DNA of 64,000 nucleotides, taken from contig JBHEKY010000015.1 of assembly GCA_041859095.1 (NCBI GenBank), positions 67,772 through 131,771 of the forward strand, in the 5' to 3' direction. A program made the position numbers and the translations under genes. Positions within the stretch are counted from its first letter, which is position 1. The number at the start of each line of letters is the position of its first letter. The notes beneath the pieces are model-generated. The model did no database searches, was not told where the DNA came from, and saw only the letters and a program-made list of their open reading frames with translations. Origin of the DNA: UBA1422 sp041859095 (lineage in GTDB: Bacteria; Bacillota; Clostridia; Peptostreptococcales; Anaerovoracaceae). Below, piece after piece: positions 8,263-15,760 of the stretch.

Positions 8263-8277
8263 AGGAGGAAAATTCAG

Positions 8278-9294
8278 ATGCACATGGCAGACGCGTTACT
8301 TTCACCGGCAGTCGGTGGAACGATGATGGCAGTTACAATTGGACTAACAGCCTATTCAATCAAGAAAATACAATCGGAGCCACAACAAGGAGACTCAAAA
8401 ATCCCACTGATGGGGGTTATGGGCGCATTTGTATTTGCTGCCCAGATGATCAACTTCTCCATCCCTGCAACCGGTTCAAGCGGCCACTTAGGGGGAGGTT
8501 TGATGTTGGCAATCTTATTAGGGCCTTTTGCCGGGTTTATAACGATGGCGTCGGTTCTATTCATTCAGGCCTTGTTCTTTGGAGATGGGGGACTTCTGGC
8601 CTACGGGGCCAATGTGTTTAATATGGGCTTCTTCTCCTGTTTTGTCGCTTATCCACTAATTTACAGACCCTTCATGAAAAAAGGAGTTACGACGAAACGC
8701 ATCATAATCGCGTCAGTAATTACAGCTGTGGTTGGGTTACAACTTGGAGCATTTTCGGTGGTTATTGAAACACTTTTATCGGGAAAAACGGAGTTGCCAT
8801 TTGCAACATTTGCTATGTTTATGCAACCCATTCACTTAGCCATTGGATTGGTAGAAGGCTTTGTTACTGCCGCTGTAATCGGTTATGTTTGGAATGCACG
8901 ACCTGAACTGGTAGTATATCGGGCCAATGAATCAGAGAAAGAATCAGTACCAATGAAAAAGGTTTTATTGGTTTTGATAGGTTGTGTTGTGGTCATGGGA
9001 GCTATCATTTCCTTGTTGGCATCCGCGAATCCTGATGGGTTGGAATGGGCAATTGGAAATGTTACAGGAGAAGACTCACTGCAAGCGGGTGGTGCAATCC
9101 ATGATTTCTTTGCAGGAATCCAAGAAAAAATAGCGTTTCTTCCAGATTACCAGTTTAAAAGTGGCGAAGGCAACGGTGCATTGGGGACCAGTGTGTCTGG
9201 CATCGTAGGAGGCTTGATGACGTTACTTCTGGCAGTAGGAATCGCCTTCATCGTTCGACGCATTTCATTCAGAAAAATGAGGAATCATTCGTAA
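8278..9294 (+). CDS. cbiM: ECF transporter substrate-binding component for Co/Ni, CbiM-PDGLE fusion
   Basis: This is the S component that binds cobalt or nickel. The start at 8278 is set by AGGAGG nine bases upstream and by the protein itself: family members begin Met-His and use the N-terminus and His2 as metal ligands, and this one begins MHMADA. The first two thirds are the multi-helix CbiM/NikM domain. After residue about 225 there is a further membrane segment, the NPDGLEW motif of the PDGLE domain and a last membrane segment, equivalent to CbiN/NikN fused at the C-terminus. It is co-translated with cbiQ (TAA directly followed by ATG). Metal choice between Co and Ni is not decided by the sequence. 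Confidence 0.9.
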   Translation: MHMADALLSPAVGGTMMAVTIGLTAYSIKKIQSEPQQGDSKIPLMGVMGAFVFAAQMINFSIPATGSSGHLGGGLMLAILLGPFAGFITMASVLFIQALFFGDGGLLAYGANVFNMGFFSCFVAYPLIYRPFMKKGVTTKRIIIASVITAVVGLQLGAFSVVIETLLSGKTELPFATFAMFMQPIHLAIGLVEGFVTAAVIGYVWNARPELVVYRANESEKESVPMKKVLLVLIGCVVVMGAIISLLASANPDGLEWAIGNVTGEDSLQAGGAIHDFFAGIQEKIAFLPDYQFKSGEGNGALGTSVSGIVGGLMTLLLAVGIAFIVRRISFRKMRNHS

Positions 9295-10104
9295 ATGAGT
9301 TCAATTAACAATGCGCTATTTAATTTAAGACAAATGGATGATTTGGCCGCATTAGAAACAACAATCCACCGAATTCACCCACTTGCAAAAGTCATCGTCA
9401 CCATGGTGTTCCTGGTGACGTTGGTTTCTTACGGGAAATATAGTATTTCGGGACTACTTGGGCTGGTATTCTACCCATTGATTGTAATGTCCATGGCTGA
9501 ACTTCCGGTTAAGATAATGCTGAAACGACTGCTGATTCTTGAGCCTTTTGTCATTGGAATAGGAATCTTAAGCCCATTTTTTGACCAGAATACCTTAGCC
9601 ATTGGTAGCTTGACTGTCTCAGCAGGTTGGATTACATTCTTTTCACTTTTTATCAAAGGAAGCTTGACAATCTCTGCGGGGCTCTTACTCATTGCAACAA
9701 CTGGAATCGATAGGGTGGCAGAGGGCATGCGAATGCTCAAGGTACCACGAATTCTTGTTCTTCAAATTCTATTAACCTATAGATATGTACTTGTATTGAT
9801 TGAAGAATTGTCAAGGATGACACGTGCTTACTTTCTTCGAGCGCCCAATGACCGGGGAATCCGCCGGAGCGTTTGGGGTTCGTTTGCAGGTCAACTATTA
9901 CTTCGAACCTATGATAGAGCTCAGCGCATTTATGTATCAATGACCTTGCGTGGTTTTCGAGGGGAGTACCATATTGGAAAAGCAACCCCGATGCGTCGCA
10001 TAGATTGGGTCTATTTAGTGGGTTGGTGTCTGTTTTTCCTGCTTTGCAGGATCCTTCCGCTTGCTGATATCATCGCTTATGGCATGAAAGGAGTTTTGGG
10101 TTAA
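9295..10104 (+). CDS. cbiQ: ECF transporter T component CbiQ
   Basis: CbiQ is the transmembrane coupling protein that links the metal-binding S component to the ATPase. The 269-residue protein has several hydrophobic helices and the coupling-helix motifs that contact the ATPases, seen here as FLRAPNDRG and MTLRGFRG. Its ATG directly follows the cbiM stop and its end overlaps the cbiO start, so the three proteins are made in step. A HPLAK motif near residue 27 is typical of T components. Confidence 0.93.
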   Translation: MSSINNALFNLRQMDDLAALETTIHRIHPLAKVIVTMVFLVTLVSYGKYSISGLLGLVFYPLIVMSMAELPVKIMLKRLLILEPFVIGIGILSPFFDQNTLAIGSLTVSAGWITFFSLFIKGSLTISAGLLLIATTGIDRVAEGMRMLKVPRILVLQILLTYRYVLVLIEELSRMTRAYFLRAPNDRGIRRSVWGSFAGQLLLRTYDRAQRIYVSMTLRGFRGEYHIGKATPMRRIDWVYLVGWCLFFLLCRILPLADIIAYGMKGVLG

Positions 10105-10862
10105 TGAGTCATCATCGCGTAGAAATGAAAAATGTTTCCTATCATTATCCTGATGGAAACCGAGGAATCTGTGAGGTGACGATGCTACTTCATCACGGCG
10201 AATCGGTAGGAGTCATAGGGGCCAATGGAGCAGGGAAATCAACACTTCTGATGCTCTTGCTTGGGATCCTGTTTCCACAAGAAGGGGAGGTCGTCGTTGG
10301 GGACATTCAAGTAACCGACAAAACCATTGCACTGATTCGTCAACGGGTTGGACTTGTGATGCAACAAGCAGACGATCAGCTTTTTATGACAACGGTTTAT
10401 GATGATGTTGCTTTTGGACCCAGAAACGAAGGGCTAAGTGAAGATGAAGTGTCAAGCAGAGTAGCGGATGCCTTAAGAACGGTAGGGTTGGAGCATCTGG
10501 AAGGGCGAGCGCCGTATAAGCTGTCCGGAGGTGAGAAGAAATCAGTTTCCATCGCTACAATTTTGTCTATGGAACCGGATATCCTCCTGATGGATGAACC
10601 CACTGCGGGACTGGATCCGCAAGCAAGAAGAAGACTAATGAATCTACTGAAGTGCTTCAAGCACACAAAGATTATTACCAGTCATGACCTTGATATGATT
10701 ATGGATACTTGCGAACGCGTTCTTGTTTTAAAAGACGGAACTTTGGTTGCTGATGGCAATCCGAAAGATATTTTTTCTAATGCAAACCAGATGGAACAGT
10801 GGGGACTGGAGCTACCCCTATCATTGGCAAATTGCCCAAATTGCAACGCTGAAAAAAAATAG
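10104..10862 (+). CDS. cbiO: ECF transporter ATPase CbiO
   Basis: CbiO is the ABC ATPase that powers Co/Ni uptake. Motifs in order are Walker A GANGAGKST (residues 39-47), the Q-loop MQQADDQLF, the signature LSGGEKKS, Walker B ILLMDEPTAGLD and the switch histidine in ITSHDLD. At 252 residues it is a single-domain ATPase, so it should act as a homodimer. The C-terminus ends with a CPNC pair, an unusual tail that might bind metal; this is speculation. The gene overlaps cbiQ by one base and is followed by a strong terminator. Confidence 0.94.
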   Translation: MSHHRVEMKNVSYHYPDGNRGICEVTMLLHHGESVGVIGANGAGKSTLLMLLLGILFPQEGEVVVGDIQVTDKTIALIRQRVGLVMQQADDQLFMTTVYDDVAFGPRNEGLSEDEVSSRVADALRTVGLEHLEGRAPYKLSGGEKKSVSIATILSMEPDILLMDEPTAGLDPQARRRLMNLLKCFKHTKIITSHDLDMIMDTCERVLVLKDGTLVADGNPKDIFSNANQMEQWGLELPLSLANCPNCNAEKK

Positions 10863-10876
10863 TAGCGAAACTACTA

Positions 10877-10903
10877 AAAACCAATCAAACGATTGGTTTT
10901 TTT
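10877..10903 (+). terminator. Intrinsic terminator after cbiO
   Basis: A 10-bp perfect stem (10877-10886 with 10891-10900) with an AAAC loop is followed by T residues. A smaller hairpin AGTAG/CTACT lies just before it at 10861-10875. Confidence 0.9.
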
Positions 10904-10981
10904 GTTACAATATAATCATCATTCATCAATAAATTAACAGATATTAGGGTTAGTGCGCAGGCACCAATGAGGAGGGAGATT

Positions 10982-11389
10982 ATGAGAGTTGCAGTTATTG
11001 ATGGGCAGGGCGGCGGTATTGGGAAAAGCCTTGTGGAAAAAATCAAAGGCAGGTTTGGGAATCAAGTGCAGGTCATAGCTCTTGGCACCAATGCTGTAGC
11101 AACATCTTTGATGATCCGTGCAGGGGCCGACGATGGTGCTTCCGGTGAAAACGCTATTATTGTCAATGTAAATCAAGTGGATATCATTGTTGGCACTGTT
11201 GGAATCATTTCTGCGAATGCAATGTTGGGAGAATTGACTCCAGGAATGGCGGAAGCAATTTCGAACAGTCCTGCAAAAAAAGTTATGATTCCGCTAAATC
11301 GTTGCAATTTAATGGTAACCGGAGTTTCGAGCCAGTCTTTGCCAGAACACATCGATGAGGTCATCGAAACCATCAGACATTCATTATGA
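10982..11389 (+). CDS. DUF3842 family protein
   Basis: The ATG at 10982 is preceded by GAGGAGG, giving a 135-residue protein. It begins with a strand and the glycine-rich loop VIDGQGGGIGK, reminiscent of a Rossmann or P-loop-like nucleotide site, and continues as an alternating alpha/beta domain with GADDGASGENA and a conserved PLNRCN segment. It matches DUF3842, which has no established function. It stands between the Co/Ni importer and a methyltransferase gene that follows after nine bases. A link to metal or corrinoid handling is possible from location only. Confidence 0.75.
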   Translation: MRVAVIDGQGGGIGKSLVEKIKGRFGNQVQVIALGTNAVATSLMIRAGADDGASGENAIIVNVNQVDIIVGTVGIISANAMLGELTPGMAEAISNSPAKKVMIPLNRCNLMVTGVSSQSLPEHIDEVIETIRHSL

Positions 11390-11398
11390 GGAGAAAAA

Positions 11399-11971
11399 AT
11401 GACATCGTATAAATCAAACATACAGAAGTTAGATAGCCCGTGGCGAAGAAACGCGTTACCTCCGAGAGAGACTTTGCTTTCTTTGGGACTGACCGAGGAA
11501 GTGAATTTTGCCGATATCGGATGCGGTATCGGTTATTTTACGATTCCAGCAGCATTGATTGTTAATCCCGCAAACGTGGTTATTGCCATTGATCCATCCG
11601 CCGAAATGATTGCTGAAGCATCAAAAAGAGCAGTCGAAGCGGGAGTCAATCATATAGAATTTGTTCATTCGGATCCTTTGGATTTCAAAATTCCCAAAGA
11701 ATCTGTAGATTTTGCTTTACTAGCCAATGTGTTTCATGAAATAACAGAGAAAGCGGAATTTGTTCATTTAGTGTTGGATATACTGAAACCAGGTGGCAAA
11801 CTGGCATTGATTGAATGGAATGAAGAAATCAAGGAAATGGGACCCCCTGAGAATCATCGTATCAGCGAAGAAGAGACGGACCGATGGATGCAGGAAGGCG
11901 GCTTTAAGAAAATAAATACAATAAAAATTGGAGAAATGTTTTTTGGGAAGGTTTACGTAAAACAATGTTAG
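11399..11971 (+). CDS. Class I SAM-dependent methyltransferase
   Basis: This 190-residue protein has the SAM-binding motif I ADIGCGIGYF near residue 40, an acidic end of strand 2 (IAIDPSAEM), and motif LLANVFHEI, followed by LKPGGKLALIEW. It is a UbiE/Methyltransf_11-type fold. The substrate cannot be predicted; small-molecule and metalloid methylation are both common in this group. A GGAGA site precedes the ATG. Its stop overlaps the mutY start by seven bases, so both are translated from one message. Confidence 0.85.
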   Translation: MTSYKSNIQKLDSPWRRNALPPRETLLSLGLTEEVNFADIGCGIGYFTIPAALIVNPANVVIAIDPSAEMIAEASKRAVEAGVNHIEFVHSDPLDFKIPKESVDFALLANVFHEITEKAEFVHLVLDILKPGGKLALIEWNEEIKEMGPPENHRISEEETDRWMQEGGFKKINTIKIGEMFFGKVYVKQC

Positions 11972-13008
11972 GACAAATTAAATTTGCTGATCGATTGCTT
12001 GAATGGTACGATGCGAATGCCAGAATCCTTCCCTGGCGTAGTGAGCCAACCCCATATCGTGTTTGGATTTCAGAAATGATGTTACAACAAACTAGGGTTG
12101 AGACAGTGATACCGTACTTTCAACGATTCATGACAGAAATACCGGATTTAGTAACCCTGGCAAAGGTTGAAGAAGACAAACTTCTCAAGTTATGGCAGGG
12201 ACTTGGATATTATTCCCGTGCTATGAATTTAAAAAAAGCTGCAATCCTGATTCAAAGTGAGTATGGCGGGCAAATCCCAGCAGATCGAAAAACACTTCAA
12301 AAACTCCCCGGCATTGGACCCTATTCAGCCGGAGCAATTTCGTCGATTGCCTTTCAACAGGTTGAAACCCTGATGGATGGTAATGTTCTTCGTGTCATAG
12401 CCAGGTTGTATGGAATTGGAGAGGACATATCAGATAGTAAAACGCAGATTAGGATTCGGCAAATCTTAGAAGAACACATATCAATCCAACGGCCGGGAGA
12501 TTTCAATCAAGCGCTGATGGAGCTAGGCGCAACAAGATGCTTGCCCAATGGAGCACCACTATGTAACAGTTGCCCCATGGTAGATTCATGCGTAGCAACG
12601 ATTGAAAACCGAATCAGTGAGATTCCGGTGAAAACAGCCAAAAAACCCCGTGAAATTCAAAAACAGACGGTTCTAATACTATCCTACAACCAGACATATG
12701 GGATTGAAAAGAGAAAATCAACTGGACTACTTGCAAAGATGTGGACACTGCCTATGATCGAAGGCCATCTTTCAAAAGAAGCCTGTATGAAATGGCTTGA
12801 ATCAGCAGGGTTTGAGGTACTCCAGTTATCAACACTCCCTGAAGCCAAACATGTTTTTACCCATATTGAGTGGAAAATGATTGGTTATCATGTTGACATT
12901 AACTCTATGACCCCAGAAAATTCAATGACATGGGTCGGTAAAGAAGAAATAGATAAGAATTTTGCAATCCCCACAGCCCATGCATATTATTTGAAATACC
13001 TGAAGTAA
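11965..13008 (+). CDS. mutY: A/G-specific adenine glycosylase MutY
   Basis: MutY removes adenine mispaired with 8-oxoguanine. The LPWR motif, the catalytic Glu37 in WISEMMLQQT, the helix-hairpin-helix LPGIGPYSAGA and the catalytic Asp in LMDGNVLRV are all present. A four-cysteine cluster motif (C-x7-C-x2-C-x5-C, around residues 192-208) binds a 4Fe-4S cluster, with one residue more than the classic first spacing. The C-terminal 110 residues are the Nudix-like 8-oxoG recognition domain. It overlaps the preceding methyltransferase gene and is followed by a terminator. Confidence 0.95.
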   Translation: MLGQIKFADRLLEWYDANARILPWRSEPTPYRVWISEMMLQQTRVETVIPYFQRFMTEIPDLVTLAKVEEDKLLKLWQGLGYYSRAMNLKKAAILIQSEYGGQIPADRKTLQKLPGIGPYSAGAISSIAFQQVETLMDGNVLRVIARLYGIGEDISDSKTQIRIRQILEEHISIQRPGDFNQALMELGATRCLPNGAPLCNSCPMVDSCVATIENRISEIPVKTAKKPREIQKQTVLILSYNQTYGIEKRKSTGLLAKMWTLPMIEGHLSKEACMKWLESAGFEVLQLSTLPEAKHVFTHIEWKMIGYHVDINSMTPENSMTWVGKEEIDKNFAIPTAHAYYLKYLK

Positions 13009-13011
13009 TAA

Positions 13012-13043
13012 AATAACACCCAATAGAAAGGGGTGTTATTTTT
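13012..13043. terminator. Intrinsic terminator between mutY and cax
   Basis: A 10-bp stem (13012-13021 with 13031-13040) is followed by T residues on the plus strand. On the minus strand the reverse reading also gives a T-rich tail, so it can serve the convergent oadB-oadG-cax operon too. Confidence 0.85.
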
Positions 13044-13072
13044 ATTTACATAATAATATATACCAGCAGGAG

Positions 13073-14134
13073 TTATATACCGAAGATTAAGAATGCACCA
13101 CCTAAAACTAAATAGGCTACAAACAATTGAAAACCTTCTAGCCAATTGGTTTTACCATCGATGAGGACAAAACCAGCCATAATAATTCCAACGACTATGC
13201 CTAGAAGTTCGCTTGGTGTATATACATAGTGCATCGTATTCCCTAACATTGCGCTTAGAACAACCATAAGAGGTGTGACAAATAATGCAATCTGCATGCT
13301 GGAACCTGCTGCAATTTCAATAGCAATATCCAATTTTCCGCGATATGACATCATCAATGCGGAGGCATGTTCCGCAACATTACCTAAGATAGGAATCAAG
13401 ATAATACCGATAAAAGCTTCGCTTAGGTGGAATTGTTCTGCTGCGACTTCAACTGTAGCAACTAGGGTTTCACTCATCAAAGCAACAAACAAGGTGGCAG
13501 TACCCAATACAATAATACCGGTGGATAATTTCCACTTTGGTTCTTCCGGCTCTTTATCTTCAATTGCATCGTGAAAGATATCCTTGTGTGTGAACAAGGA
13601 GAAAACTAAGCCAACAACATATAGTCCCAACATGATAATTGCAAGGATTAGGCTGAAGCTTTGTATGGATTGATTGCTGACTTCCGTTCCGGAAAAATTT
13701 AAAAATGCAAAGGGAATGATAATGCTAAAGGCAGCAAAGGAGAGCAGAGCAAAATTACTTCTGACAATATTCTTATTAAACTCCTGGAACTTGAAACGTA
13801 ATCCACCAACGAAGATGCTAAAGCCCAAGACCAAAAGGATATTTCCAATGATGGAACCTGCCAAGCTTGCCAATACGAGGGAATATAATCCGGCCTTCAC
13901 GGCAAAACCACTGATGAGGAGTTCCGGTACATTGCCCATGGTTGCATTTAGGAATCCACCGACCTTCGGGCTGGTATAAATTGCAATCTGCTCTGTGGCG
14001 TCGCCGATAATGATCGCAAGTGGAACAATAGCCAAGCAGCTTGTGACAAATACGATGCTCTCATTCGTATGTAAGATAAATCGTTCAATTATGGTTGCCG
14101 GTATGAAAAGCAGCAGGATATTAAGATATTTCAT
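13073..14134 (-). CDS. Calcium/proton (cation) exchanger, CaxA/ChaA type
   Basis: This 353-residue protein has about eleven membrane segments and the two inverted cation-binding repeats of the Ca2+/cation antiporter superfamily: GGFLNATMGNVPELLI in the first half and GNVAEHASALMM in the second, each with the key acidic residue. An acidic cytoplasmic loop EDKEPEEPK lies between the halves. Family members export Ca2+ in exchange for H+ (some use Na+ or K+). An AGGTGA site precedes the ATG. It is the third gene of an operon behind oadB-like and oadG-like genes, six bases after the latter. Confidence 0.9.
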   Translation of the reverse strand: MKYLNILLLFIPATIIERFILHTNESIVFVTSCLAIVPLAIIIGDATEQIAIYTSPKVGGFLNATMGNVPELLISGFAVKAGLYSLVLASLAGSIIGNILLVLGFSIFVGGLRFKFQEFNKNIVRSNFALLSFAAFSIIIPFAFLNFSGTEVSNQSIQSFSLILAIIMLGLYVVGLVFSLFTHKDIFHDAIEDKEPEEPKWKLSTGIIVLGTATLFVALMSETLVATVEVAAEQFHLSEAFIGIILIPILGNVAEHASALMMSYRGKLDIAIEIAAGSSMQIALFVTPLMVVLSAMLGNTMHYVYTPSELLGIVVGIIMAGFVLIDGKTNWLEGFQLFVAYLVLGGAFLIFGI

Positions 14135-14140
14135 TTGTTA

Positions 14141-14308
14141 TCACCTGTTTTCCAATCTGGCTTTTCGTCTGATGTCAAGCTTTGTGAAGATCAAAACCAT
14201 AACTTTTGTTACCAGATAAAATAGTATTAGTACTGTAAAAACGCCGACCAAACCATATACCATGACTTGCAGGCCTGCGCCAACTAATTCTGAAGATGGA
14301 TTAAACAT
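14141..14308 (-). CDS. OadG-like small membrane protein (decarboxylase gamma-type)
   Basis: This 55-residue gene is easily overlooked. It starts MFNPSSELVG, has one membrane helix (about residues 12-34, from LQVMVYGLVG onward) and ends with a short basic tail. This is the organisation of the N-terminal part of the gamma subunit of Na+-pumping decarboxylases (OadG family); the usual longer soluble C-terminal tail is missing. An AAGGAGG site lies seven bases before the ATG. It sits 11 bases after the beta-subunit gene and 6 before the Ca2+ exchanger, so its reality is well supported. The OadG call is by gene context and topology and is less sure than the coding call. Confidence 0.75.
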   Translation of the reverse strand: MFNPSSELVGAGLQVMVYGLVGVFTVLILFYLVTKVMVLIFTKLDIRRKARLENR

Positions 14309-14319
14309 GTTATACCTCC

Positions 14320-15453
14320 TTAGTTCATTGACAGCAGTATCATCGGGACAAGGGCTAATATCATACCCCCGGCGACGATGGATCCAAGCTGTCCGGCTAC
14401 ATTGGCACTAATTGATTGCATTAATACAAAATTATGGGGATCCTCATCTTTTGCCATACGTTGAATGACACGGGCAGACATTGGGAATGCAGAGATCCCG
14501 GCAGCGCCAACCATTGGATTGATTTTATTCTTCATAAACAGGTTCATCAGTTTCGCGAACAATACGCCACCGGCTGTATCAAAGACGAAGGCTAGAAGAC
14601 CCATACCCATAATCATCAAGGTGTCCAAATTCAAGAATTTATCTGCTGTCATGGTGGAACCTATGGTGATTCCCAGAAGTAGAGTTACCAGGTTTGCCAA
14701 TTCGTTTTGTGCTGCATTTGACAATCTTGTCAATACACCGCATGCACGTATTAGATTACCAAACATCAGAGAGCCAACGAGGGCGACACTGATGGGTGCC
14801 AGCAGACCGGCGATAACAGTAATCATGATAGGGAATAAGATTTCAACAATTCTTGGGACTTCCACCTGCTTGTAATCCATTCGGATCAAACGCTCATTCC
14901 GAGTCGTAAGAAGTTTGACTACAGGAGGTTGAATGATGGGAACAAGTGCCATATATGAATAGGCAGCAACCGAAATGGGTCCCAGATATTCAGGAGCGAA
15001 GATACCAGCCACATAGATGGATGTGGGCCCATCAGCAGCGCCGATGATACCGATGGAAGCGGCTTCTTTCAGATCAAATCCCAAGAAAATTGCGAACATC
15101 ATAGTTGCAAAGATTCCGAATTGAGCTGCAGCACCAAAAAACAACATGAACGGATTTTGGAGAAGCGGTTTAAAGTCTATCATTGCACCCACAGCGATAA
15201 AAATTAAGACTGGGAATAACTCATTGCTGATACCGGAATTGTAAAGTACGGTTAGGAAACCCTCTTCGGTAATAGCAGATGATAAAGGAATGTTTGCTAA
15301 AATTGCGCCAAAACCGATGGGCAACAGTAGCATCGGTTCGTAATCCTTCGCAATTGCCAGGTATATCAGTATACCGGCGATTGCAAACATAACCAGATTC
15401 AGGTAAGAAAATTCAGATAGGCCAATACTTAAGCTATCTATTAATCCTTGCAT
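14320..15453 (-). CDS. Sodium ion-translocating decarboxylase beta subunit (OadB/GcdB/MmdB family)
   Basis: The beta subunit is the membrane part of biotin-dependent Na+ pumps, coupling decarboxylation of carboxybiotin to Na+ export. The 377-residue protein is highly hydrophobic and carries the conserved IGIIGAADGPTSIYV segment with the essential Asp, and AGISAFPMSARVIQ near the C-terminus. A GGAGG site lies eight bases before the ATG and a promoter is visible upstream. No carboxyltransferase (alpha) or biotin carrier gene is nearby; they may be elsewhere. The downstream partners are an OadG-like protein and a Ca2+ exchanger. Whether the substrate acid is oxaloacetate, methylmalonyl-CoA or glutaconyl-CoA cannot be told. 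Confidence 0.9.
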   Translation of the reverse strand: MQGLIDSLSIGLSEFSYLNLVMFAIAGILIYLAIAKDYEPMLLLPIGFGAILANIPLSSAITEEGFLTVLYNSGISNELFPVLIFIAVGAMIDFKPLLQNPFMLFFGAAAQFGIFATMMFAIFLGFDLKEAASIGIIGAADGPTSIYVAGIFAPEYLGPISVAAYSYMALVPIIQPPVVKLLTTRNERLIRMDYKQVEVPRIVEILFPIMITVIAGLLAPISVALVGSLMFGNLIRACGVLTRLSNAAQNELANLVTLLLGITIGSTMTADKFLNLDTLMIMGMGLLAFVFDTAGGVLFAKLMNLFMKNKINPMVGAAGISAFPMSARVIQRMAKDEDPHNFVLMQSISANVAGQLGSIVAGGMILALVPMILLSMN

Positions 15454-15492
15454 AGAATTTACCTCCGTTATAAAAATATGATTGCTTTTGAT

Positions 15493-15521
15493 ATAATATA
15501 TATATATGAAGGAATATTCAA
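15493..15521 (-). promoter_or_regulatory. Promoter of the oadB-oadG-cax operon
   Basis: On the minus strand TTGAAT (15521-15516) and TATTAT (15498-15493) are 17 bp apart, about 40 bases before the oadB start. It sits in a very AT-rich run of alternating TA. Confidence 0.65.
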
Positions 15522-15599
15522 TTGTTTTTTAAGATATATTGTATTCATAGTTATTGGATGTTGACATAACCATTGACATCTCAAAATGCCTTTTCATGA

Positions 15600-15628
15600 T
15601 TGATGATTAACAGTACTTGTGTTATTAT
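15600..15628 (+). promoter_or_regulatory. Candidate promoter of the CaCA antiporter leader
   Basis: TTGATG (15600-15605) and TATTAT (15623-15628) are 17 bp apart and would start a leader of about 125 nt that carries the hairpin at 15658-15728. Two TTGACA hexamers at 15561 and 15574 have no matching -10. Confidence 0.5.
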
Positions 15629-15657
15629 AAAGTCATTAAATATTATGTATCGGTTGG

Positions 15658-15728
15658 ACGAGATTTTCGTTTTCAAGGAGTGGCTTCTGGGGTGGGGGGC
15701 CCATTTGAAACGCGAAGACTCGTTTTTA
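15658..15728 (+). terminator. Attenuator-like hairpin in the leader of the CaCA antiporter gene
   Basis: ACGAG (15658-15662) pairs with CTCGT (15719-15723). The arms continue inward with T-A rich pairing (TTTCAA with TTGAAA) around a G-rich apical region of about 25 nt, and the hairpin is followed directly by TTTTT. It would end transcription about 35 bases before the antiporter start. The remaining bases of this 307-bp gap hold only promoters. The class of any sensing element is not recognised. Confidence 0.65.
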
Positions 15729-15760
15729 TTTATTGAAGATTGTAATACGAGGAGAATACT

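Noticed and set aside
8242..8277. Earlier in-frame start for cbiM
   Set aside because: It lies within the terminator hairpin; the AGGAGG and the required Met-His N-terminus support 8278.
15490..15515. Alternating TA run as a replication or unwinding element
   Set aside because: It is short and is explained by the AT-rich promoter of the oadB operon.
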